Below, in pieces: positions 56,171 through 64,000 of a stretch of 64,000 nt of DNA (positions within the stretch are counted from its first letter, which is position 1; each line of letters begins with the position of its first letter). This stretch comes from Linnemannia elongata (lineage: Eukaryota > Mortierellomycota > Mortierellomycetes > Mortierellales > Mortierellaceae), in contig JAXBDG010000007.1 in the NCBI GenBank assembly GCA_036320915.1, positions 1,798,001 through 1,862,000 of the forward strand, written 5' to 3'. A model generated the notes under the pieces. It saw only the letters and a list, made by a program, of their open reading frames with translations. It had not been told where the DNA came from and searched no databases. Made by a program: the position numbers and the translations under genes.

Positions 56171-58426
56171 TCAAGCGGACTTGGCGCGGTCGATGAAGTC
56201 CTTGATCTTTCGATCGTCCTTCTCGCCGTTGGTCTCGACTCCACTCGACACATCGACTGCCCAGGGGCGAACCTGGCGCACAGCATCAGCCACATTCTCA
56301 GGGTCCAACCCTCCTGCCAACAACACAGGGAACCCGCCCTCCTGGCTGTCCACCACGGCCTTAGCAATCGACCAGTCAAACGAGTTGCCCTCTCCACCGC
56401 CATATCCACCCGCCTTGCCAGCAGCATCCAGTAGGCAGTATGCGTTAAATCCCCTGGTCCCTGCAAGCGACTGGATCACATCCTTGGGAGACTCATCGCC
56501 CTTGATGTGGAAAGCCTTGATCACAGGCACAGGCAAGAACCGAGCCATCTCGGGGTTCTCTCCTCCGTGGAACTGCACCAAGTCAATTTTGAGTGTGTCC
56601 ACAACGCGGGTAATCTCCTCCAACGACTGATCTCTAAACACTCCCACGATCATCGGCTTGCGCGGGTTCCGCTCCGCTCTCCTGGCGTGCATCGAGAACC
56701 AGTCCGCGTTGGCAACATCTTCCGAACCTGCTTGAAGGGCGTTACCTTCGGCGTCTCCACCGTATGCTGCGGTCGCGTTCGCATACTCACGAACTGCCTC
56801 CACAATTTCCGCTGCAACATTCATCTTAACCTGACGCTTCGAACCCTCGGCGAAGATCATACCGATAAAATCTGCTCCTGAATCGGCGGCCGTTAAAGCG
56901 GCGTCGACTGTCGAGACACCGCAGATCTTGACCAACACCTTGGAGGTGCTCTCCTCGCTTGACAAGCCCAACAATCCGCGAATGAATGCCCTCTTGTCCT
57001 TGGAGAGCATCAATGCCTCTCCGACAAGAACACCACCAACGCCCTGCTCAACATAACGCTCGACATCCTCGCGACCCTTGATTCCGCTGAGAGCGACCAG
57101 GATGGTGCCCTGAGGAACCATGTTGACCAGTTTTGTAGTGGTCTCCATGTCGACCTCAAAGTTGTGCAAGTTCCTGTTGTTGACTCCGATGACCTTGGCT
57201 CCCAACTCGATGGCGACCTCCATCTCCTGTGCGTTGTTGACCTCGACCAAGGGCTCAATTCCGAGGGTGAGGGCAAACTTGTAGAGGGTGTGCAGCTGCT
57301 CGACCGAGAGCATGGCGACGATCAAGAGAATCGTGTCAGCACCATAGACGCGAGCTTCTAGAATCTGATAGGTGTCGACAATAAAGTCCTTGCGGAGGAC
57401 AGCAGGACGGTTGGGCAGAGTGTCGATCATGGCGCGGACGACACGCATGTCGTTCAAGGAACCCTTGAACCACTTGGGCTCAGTCAAGACACTGATCACA
57501 CTGGCTCCGGCACGGGCATAGGCGAGCGACTGCTCAGCAGCGTTGGCATCGAGGTCAATGTTACCCTTGCTGGGGCTGGCACGCTTGATCTCTCCCATGA
57601 TGGCGGGCAAAGGCTGGCTCTTCCTGACACGGGCAACGAAATCAATCTGCTTGGGCGCCAATCCGAGGTCGATCAACTTTTGCAAGTCAGCAGCAGACTG
57701 TCCGGGCAAAGCCTTGGCGGCAGCAACGTCCTCGAGACGCTGAGCCAAGATCTTGGAGAGGATGCTGGGGACGGCCGTCTTGGCAGCCTCGGCACTTCCT
57801 GCAGGCTTGATGTTAGAGTCGACGCCGTACTCGGGGTTCTCCTTCCAGGTACCGCCGCTGAGCTTCAAAAAGTTGGCAAAGAGGGTCTGTCCGTGCTCGG
57901 AGAGGACACTCTCGGGGTGGTACTGGACACCCTCGACGCAAAGAGTCCTGTGACGAACGCCCATGATGACGCCCGACTCTGTTCTGGAAGTGACTTCAAG
58001 CACCTCAGGGACGGTCGAGGTGACTCCAGAAAGCGAATGGTAGCGGGTGCAGAGGATATCCTGGGGGATATTGAGGTAGAGTCCCTTACCATCGTGCTTG
58101 ATGGGCGAGACCTTTCCGTGAACAATCTCGCCAGCAAAGCCAACGGTGCCTCCGTAGATCTCAAACATGCACTGCTCTCCCAGACAAACTCCCAGGACGG
58201 GGATCTTGCCTGCAAAGTACTCAATGGCGGGCTTGGAGACACCGGCAGACTCGGAAGGGTGACCAGGGCCGGGCGAGATGACGAGGTGGGTGGGGTTCAG
58301 GGCAGCGAGCTGCTCGACGGTAATGGCGTCGTTACGGAAGACCTCGACATTGGCGCCGAGGATGCAAAGGGACTGATAGATGTTCCAAGTGAAACTATCA
58401 TAGTTGTCAATCATAATCACAGTCAT
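56171..58426 (-). CDS. TRP1: Trifunctional tryptophan synthesis protein: glutamine amidotransferase / IGP synthase / PRA isomerase
   Basis: Fungal fusion carrying the anthranilate synthase amidotransferase, indole-3-glycerol-phosphate synthase and phosphoribosylanthranilate isomerase. Single exon, 751 residues. GATase (1-200): MIDNYDSFTWN, SPGPGHPSESAG, catalytic Cys in GVCLGEQCMFE, His/Glu in QYHPESVL. IGPS (about 225-495): IMGEIKRASPSKG and VLRKDFIVDTYQI (catalytic Lys), PLVEVNNAQEM, VNNRNLHNFEVD, SGIKGREDVERY. PRAI (about 505-750): KICGVSTVDAALTA (catalytic Cys), MIFAEGSKRQV, VGVFRDQSLEEI, VQFHGGE, DVSSGVETNGEKD. Domain order matches Aspergillus trpC and zygomycete TRP1. The PRAI domain carries a ~40-residue Ala/Gly/Asn insert (AAYGGDAEGNALQ region). 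Start 58426 matches the family position; open frame upstream is probably leader. Confidence 0.97.
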   Translation of the reverse strand: MTVIMIDNYDSFTWNIYQSLCILGANVEVFRNDAITVEQLAALNPTHLVISPGPGHPSESAGVSKPAIEYFAGKIPVLGVCLGEQCMFEIYGGTVGFAGEIVHGKVSPIKHDGKGLYLNIPQDILCTRYHSLSGVTSTVPEVLEVTSRTESGVIMGVRHRTLCVEGVQYHPESVLSEHGQTLFANFLKLSGGTWKENPEYGVDSNIKPAGSAEAAKTAVPSILSKILAQRLEDVAAAKALPGQSAADLQKLIDLGLAPKQIDFVARVRKSQPLPAIMGEIKRASPSKGNIDLDANAAEQSLAYARAGASVISVLTEPKWFKGSLNDMRVVRAMIDTLPNRPAVLRKDFIVDTYQILEARVYGADTILLIVAMLSVEQLHTLYKFALTLGIEPLVEVNNAQEMEVAIELGAKVIGVNNRNLHNFEVDMETTTKLVNMVPQGTILVALSGIKGREDVERYVEQGVGGVLVGEALMLSKDKRAFIRGLLGLSSEESTSKVLVKICGVSTVDAALTAADSGADFIGMIFAEGSKRQVKMNVAAEIVEAVREYANATAAYGGDAEGNALQAGSEDVANADWFSMHARRAERNPRKPMIVGVFRDQSLEEITRVVDTLKIDLVQFHGGENPEMARFLPVPVIKAFHIKGDESPKDVIQSLAGTRGFNAYCLLDAAGKAGGYGGGEGNSFDWSIAKAVVDSQEGGFPVLLAGGLDPENVADAVRQVRPWAVDVSSGVETNGEKDDRKIKDFIDRAKSA

Positions 58427-59347
58427 GGTGGGCAGACGGCTCTCAGTCGAGAAGGAGGAAGAAGTTCTAGAAAGGAAAAGGCATCCCAAGGAAATCATGA
58501 AAGAAGGGAAAAGAACGTGAGCGCGGGGGCCTGCAGTCCAGCCAAGGCACGTTTGAGTCGAAAAACCATTCAGCAAAACTGTCAAGACGTTATCAAACCC
58601 TTACGAAGAGTTGAGAGGGGGGTGGCGAAGAGTAGGTAAGGAAGGAGCTGTATATGAGGGGTGGGTAGTGGTTGCTACAGCGATGGGTGGGGAAGAGTGA
58701 AGGATGGATGGAGGACGGAGGATGAATGGGATGATGAAAAGAAGATTGGAATTTGTTTTTCAGCGTCTCGTCTTTGTTTACGTTGTTATGTGAGTCTCAT
58801 ACGTCTCACCACAATCACTGAATCACTGAATCGACTGTGACTCAAAATCGATTGGCGGGCGAACATCGAACGAAGCACGCCAGCACCAGCACTTTTCGCT
58901 CTCCCCTCATCCGATCCATCGATAAAACATCAATGCTCATCAGACACACAATTGCGCAAGGTTGCTTCATGTTTCGTGGTGATATTTTTCTTTTTTATTA
59001 TTATTCTTTTGAGCGAAAAGAACAAAGTATTGATACATGGGGGATGCCCTACTTCACTTAACAAAACAATCGTGCTTCTTTGTGTATGGATACAAATTAT
59101 GGAAAGAAAAAAAAACTTAAAGATAAAATGACAAATGAAAAAGAAAGAGGACAAGGTGGAGAACAAAGTAGTAGCTTTGCTGGTCACCTAAGGAAAGCAA
59201 GAATGAAAGGAAAACACTGCCGAGAGTGATAACAAAGTGACCCTGTGTGTGTGGTGTGGTGTGTGTCGGGTAGAATACAAAGCAAAAACCGAGTGTTGAA
59301 GGAGAAGGTGAAGGGGAGATAATGGCCTAGAAAATGACCGTGATGGT

Positions 59348-59379
<32 letters not shown>

Positions 59380-59414
59380 TAAACGAAAAAAAAAGGTTCA
59401 AAGAGGCCAATCAC
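58427..59414. other. TRP1 promoter and 3' flank of PHF14-like gene
   Basis: 988 bp, no gene. Contains a purine-rich leader (58600-58750), a 27-nt A tract (59353-59379) and a TGTG run near 59246. Confidence 0.5.
59353..59379. repeat. 27-nt A tract
   Basis: Uninterrupted run of 27 A, 36 bp from the stop of the PHF14-like gene (59415). Confidence 0.93.
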
Positions 59415-62400
59415 CTAAACAGCGGCAGTGGGCAGGTCGGTCGCGTCGCAGTTGGTCGAAGATCCAGAAGCAGCCTGCGCTTGTGCTTGAGCTTGAGCTT
59501 GGGCTTGGGCTTGGGCTTGGGCCTGTGCCTGTGCCTGTGCCTGTGCCTGGAGAATAGCCTGGTTCTCGAGAACCTCCTGAGGTGCTGCAGGCATGGTCAA
59601 TGTACGACCGCGCAACTTCCTGAATTTGACGTTGTCGCGTCTCTCGATCTCGACATCCTCCTTGGCCGTCAACTCCTCCACCGTCTTCTCGCCAACGGTG
59701 TAACGAATCACCTCCTTGGGCTTTGGTGGTGGGGGTTCAGGAACCGCAGGCAGAGAGCCGCGACGAACTGTTGCTGCCTTCTCCTTGGAGGCCTTGATGG
59801 CCTTGGCTGGGGTTACAGCAGCAGGAGGAGAACTCTCTTTAGTTGCAGAAGCCTTCTTCTTAGTAGTCGCAGCCACAGTGGCGGCTGCAGCGATAATAGC
59901 CTTGCCCTTTGCGGGTGCAGAAGTCACCTCAGACTTTTTAGACTTGGTAGCCTTAGCCTCAATGTCTGATGGAGCTTTCTTCTTGGTCGAAGTTCCTGAT
60001 GTCGACTCCTGTTTAGTGGCGCTAGAGGGTGCAACAACCTTGACCTTCTTGGCTCCAGCTTTTGGCTTAACGACAGTGGCAGACTCGACCTTGACCTCTT
60101 TCAGCAGCAGGGGGTTGATCTTGGGTGCGATGGCGTTAGGACCTGGAGGATAGATTCGAAGGTTGCCACGGATAATAGGAGCGACCATAGCGGGCTTAGG
60201 AGACGTTGACTGACTCTGTGATTGTTGTTCTCCTGCCTCGCGATCAGCGTTGTTGGCTTTTGACTTCATGGTCTTCTTGATCTTGGGCTCGGCTCTGATG
60301 CTATCGCCAGCTGTACCCTTTGCCTTGGATTTGGGGGTCTCCGTCTTCATCTTCTTGGGCTTACTCTCCTTGCCCTTAGTTGGCCCGTCAGTGCTGGCAC
60401 CAGAGAACGAGGAAAACTCGGCGCCATCTTGGCCATGGTATGCCAGAGGACGCTTGAGGCCGTGGGAAATGGGACGACCTTGCTCTGATCGCGGGTAGAC
60501 AATAGTGGTGGCGGAAACAGTCATGGCGGTATCGGCAAGTACCATCAGAGCCTCATCCAGATCCGAGGACTGACTGTGATGGTGGTGAGCATGGCTGTTA
60601 GAGATTGTGGGTGAGGCTTCTCCACTCGATCCTTGGCTGTCTTCAGAGGAGTCACAATCTTCACAGTTCCAGCTGTATCCACTGTTAAGGACCAATGTTA
60701 CAATGTTGAAAAAGAAAAAAGTGTTAGTTGTTGCTGTGCAAAGAAAGAACGATGTACGATCAACATTCATGCAATATTGGGATACATACCGAGGTGGTGC
60801 TCGAGACATTGGTGGATCGAGACACTTTGGGTGGAACTGGCGCTGGCAGGTGTCGCAAGTGACCATGCGATTGAGCACCTTGATGGCCATGGCTGTGAGC
60901 ATACCGTTCTCATCGCGCTCAAGAGCTAATTTTTCCTCGGGGAGAGTCAATTGGTGGCAAACCGAGCACGGTACTATAGCCTTGGCGATCTTGGCTGGCT
61001 GGGGCTGACCTGAATATTGTCCTTGATGATAGCTAGTTCCGTAGCTGTTGCCGTTAGGCTTGGCTGCGTTGTAGTACTCGTCGGGATCGGAAAAGTCCCG
61101 CTTGATCAGGCGACCTCTGCTAGATGTGAACACCACTGGGATCTGGTTTTTGTTGGATAAAGTAGGCTTGGGATGCACTTTCTTCGACTTTACATTCTTT
61201 CCAGCACCGAGCGCAGCCTTGCCACCCTTCTTGGAGAGCTTGCCGTAGACACCCTTGGAGGAACGTCCGTGTCTCTGACCACTCTCACTGTCATCTAGAC
61301 CCGAGTCGACCTGACCATGGGCTCCAGGATAGCCATAGGGGTTGTCGCAGTTCAAGGAGCTGATGTCGATCGTCTCGATGATATCCTGGATGTTACTCTT
61401 CCACCGAGAGGTGTCAGGCAGCGCGTTGTACCATGCCAGGGTTGTGTCGATCGAGAGTGGGGCCTCGAGCTGCTCTGCTGAAACGTTCTCGAGGTAATGG
61501 GCACACTCCAGAAGACTCGACAAAAGGTTACGGGTATGCATCTCGATCCGTCTCTGCTCCTGTAGTGCCTGCTGAGCCTTGGAAGAAATGACTTCGAGAC
61601 GGGACCGGGACTTGTCAATCTTGTTACCGAGATAGTAGCCGATCGAGTATTGCCGAGACAGCTCACTGCGTTCCTTCGCGATCCTCTTCTCTCGAGCCTG
61701 CTTGAACTGGGAGTAGGAATGCTCAAAGATCTCGATAAGGCCCTCCCCACCATCCCCGTCCTCGATCCCACTCTGCTGCATGTCAACCAATCGTCGTGTG
61801 CGTCTCAGTCCCTGCTCCTCTTGCCATCTCTTCAGAAATGCGTCACGTTGCCTGACCCACTTCGCCCACCCATTTAGCTTGGACTGTCCGTCAGCAGAGC
61901 CGTGCTGTTTACAGTATGTAAAGTAGGGGTCTGCCATATCGGAGTCTTCGATGGTTTCCAAGAGTGAATAGGACTGGGCACAAGTGATGTGGAACGACTT
62001 GCGACATTGACCAGCGTCGCACTGTACGCAAGCTCCCAAGGCGGCATCCTGCGAGTCTGAGCACATGTAACAGTTCTATTGTCCAGTGAAAGAACGATTG
62101 CTGGTTAGCCCACCTACTTTGATGATGTCACAATACAGTTAGTACCCTTGATGCATTGTCTGCATGCACACGTACCAAATTCCAGTTCTTTTCGGGTATA
62201 TCGCGGACAGAGATCCTGTCAACGTTTTCGGGATCGCCTAGGGTGGTCTCTGGAAGCCAAAGTGCGCAGACGACATGAACCCATCCGCCGCTGGGGTCTT
62301 CTGGGATAAGACGTCGGAACGCTCCATCTTTGGACGGGCAACAGACACAAGACTAAGAATAGAACGCGTGTGAAGAATACAATATCGTTTTCCATTAAAA

Positions 62401-63961
62401 AACTTTCTTTTCGGGCTTGAAACCCGCAATACAGTGGGAGAGGCAAAAAAAAAAATCAATAATGAAATGTTGCCCCTTTGGCCAATTGGGAAGAGCGGGA
62501 GGACTTACCACAACTTCCTCAGGAGGAGCCTTGCATCGATCACACAGCCATGGCTCGCTTTCTGAAGGCAGGGTTTTGACACCGTAGCATGCTTGATGAA
62601 CACACAGGGCACAGTCGAGAGTGTCGCAGTAGACAAAGACATTATCAGCCTCTGTGGATCGTCCCAAACAAACGCAACACACCTCGGGGTCATTGTCCTT
62701 CTACAAAACGCACAAAAAGAGCAAACAAGCAACGATGTTAGACTTGACGAAATGGATTTAAAAAGAACAAGCACGAAAACGAGCAGCATAAACCTTACCC
62801 ATTGCCAGAGTGCAGTCAAGAGTTCTTGTTCGTCGTTAAATGCCTCCTGTTGAGCGGGCTGGAGTTCGTCCTCACTGGCTGCGTCTTCGGGCATGGCCAT
62901 ATCTTCGTCCTCGTCGTTGCTGTCCATCTTGGTATCCTCAAAGTCAGAATCATCCTCGTCTGCGGCCAAATCCATGGGGATTTCGTGCACCGACTTTGTC
63001 TTGATCTTGCGCTTACCAGGGTCTCGGTCAGCAACTACAAGAACATCAAGTATCAAAAAAAGAACCAGCTGTTTGGTCAAACTCACGTTTCCTGACAACC
63101 CCTCACATGTGTTTGACATTCCTCGACTTTCACTGCACTCACAGACAAATATCACTTACAAATCTTTTGGAAGAGGCTGGCAGTATCATTTTCTCCTTTC
63201 TTTGCCTGATCCGTTTTGGCTCGTTTCTTGGCCGGCATCCCTGTGGCGTCCTTGCCCTTGGATGGCACAGAGCCCTGTGGGCCTACCGAGCGAACTGGAC
63301 GAGTCTCGCGCTTGATTCCTGCACCCATCGGATCCGACTGGATCAATCCTTGAGCCTCTGACGAATCTCCCTCTGAGAGGGCGGCCAGGGTTGTTGTTGT
63401 CGCCGCTGTTGGGATACAGTTGAGGTTTGGGTCCAGACTCGATGTCTCCTTTTCCAATTGCACCCCTTTCTCAGTACTGACATCACTTCCCACATTTTCC
63501 GCCTCTTGTGTTTGCGTCTGTGTCTCAACCGTGGAGGATTCTTCTGTCGCTCCTTCGTCAGAATCTGGATTGGATCGTTTACCAGGCCGAGTGGATGGGG
63601 GGGACGCAGCTTGTTTAATGGCTGGAGGGTTGGAAGGTGTAGCCTGGCCGTCGGTGGCAATGATATTACCCTGGCACTGAGAGTGGGAATCAGGTGAGGG
63701 AATAGTGGTAGCACCAGTAGTTATTTCGCCAACCGGGGTATAAGGCAATGGTGCTGCATCTGGCGCTTCTGTCAATGTTACTGGAGCGACCGGTGCTGGA
63801 GGAGCGGCTATTGCTGAGATTGTTGCTAATGGTGGGGTGACGTGAGAACGGCTGGCGCTAGAAGTCGGAGTCGCTTTGCTTCCCTTGGTTGCTGTCGGAC
63901 TAAGGCCGGGGTTGTTGTGGATGTGGTTGGCGGTCGACCTTCGCTGCCTCTGCGGACGCAT
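59415..63961 (-). CDS. PHF14: PHD-finger chromatin protein, PHF14-like (may extend past right edge)
   Basis: Exons 63961-63160, 63034-62799, 62700-62509, 62352-62176, 62075-60790 and 60681-59415 give about 1,319 residues in phase. Disordered N-terminus; then a PHD1 (DPEVCCVCLGRSTEADNVFV, ALCVHQACYGV, WLCDRCKAP); an extended zinc-knuckle plus PHD (CVCCPSKDGAFRRL, GGWVHVVCALWLPETTLGD, MCSDSQDAALGACVQCDAGQ, SFHITCAQ); a long coiled coil (FKQAREKRIAKERSELSRQY); and a third PHD (VPCSVCHQLTLPEEKLALER, VTCDTCQRQFHPKCLDPPMS, GYSWNCEDCDSS). The double PHD-zinc-knuckle-PHD module followed by a distant PHD matches human PHF14, a histone H3 N-tail reader. The C-terminus is Lys-rich and ends with a (Gln-Ala)n repeat. 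Upstream of the ATG at 63961 the frame stays open to 64000, so a further 5' exon cannot be excluded. Confidence 0.88.
59475..59552 (-). repeat. Hexanucleotide repeat coding (Gln-Ala)n
   Basis: About 13 six-base units (gcttgg/gcttga/gcctgt variants on the plus strand) encode alternating Gln-Ala near the C-terminus of the PHF14-like protein. Confidence 0.92.
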
Positions 63962-64000
63962 GCTTTGGGTCTGTTGGATGAGTGTACTCTGACTCTGGCT

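Noticed and set aside
57680..58639. 319-codon plus-strand open frame
   Set aside because: Antisense to TRP1, no domain or splice logic.

Overview
The window is fungal nuclear DNA. Genes are split by many short spliceosomal introns (mostly 60-130 nt, donors GTAAGT or GTACGT, acceptors TAG or CAG), promoters are T/C-rich on the coding strand, and tryptophan synthesis uses the fungal trifunctional TRP1/trpC protein. The gene set and the 1,500-residue leucine-rich protein at 22-26.7 kb suggest an early-diverging lineage, most likely Mortierellomycota (Mortierella/Linnemannia type); this is inferred from protein character, not from a marker search. Exon joins below were made by hand and checked for reading-frame phase and for agreement with family motifs.

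Layout, left to right. 1-4723 (-): N-terminal third of a HUWE1/Tom1 HECT ubiquitin ligase, cut by the left edge. 5233-7039 (-): MetX-family serine/homoserine O-acetyltransferase. 7600-8388 (-): secreted, probably GPI-anchored Lys-His-Asp repeat protein. A gene-poor 2 kb with long T tracts follows. 10901-12477 (-): bHLH factor, perhaps with extra 3' exons. 13511-16203 (+): CCR4/Angel-type nuclease. 16687-17754 (-): ribosomal protein eS30. 17949-18719 (+): DJ-1. 19005-20065 (-): Rho GTPase. 22075-26731 (-): giant leucine-rich protein. 27598-31637 (-): FAN1 nuclease. 31737-34330 (-): Gbp2/Hrb1-like three-RRM protein. 36881-38724 (+): isocitrate lyase. 39973-43352 (-): Sec1. 43590-45270 (-): WDR83/MORG1. 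45607-46781 (-): phosphatase inhibitor 2. 47520-50396 (+): two related small membrane proteins with a dead LINE copy between them. 50644-52236 (-): Pex14. 52541-53295 (+): a broken gamma-tubulin-complex C-terminus. 53382-55802 (-): F-box protein. 56171-58426 (-): TRP1. 59415-63961 (-): PHF14-like PHD protein, possibly cut by the right edge.

This is ordinary chromosomal housekeeping sequence, not a functional cluster. Themes are metabolism (isocitrate lyase for the glyoxylate shunt, Pex14 for peroxisome import, TRP1, serine/homoserine acetylation), membrane traffic and polarity (Sec1, Rho), RNA and chromatin work (Gbp2-like, CCR4-like, PHF14-like) and repair or ubiquitin signalling (FAN1, Tom1, F-box). 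The least explained items are the leucine-rich giant, the KHD-repeat surface protein, the paired small membrane genes, the relic gamma-tubulin-complex piece, and an exon-like stretch downstream of the bHLH gene.
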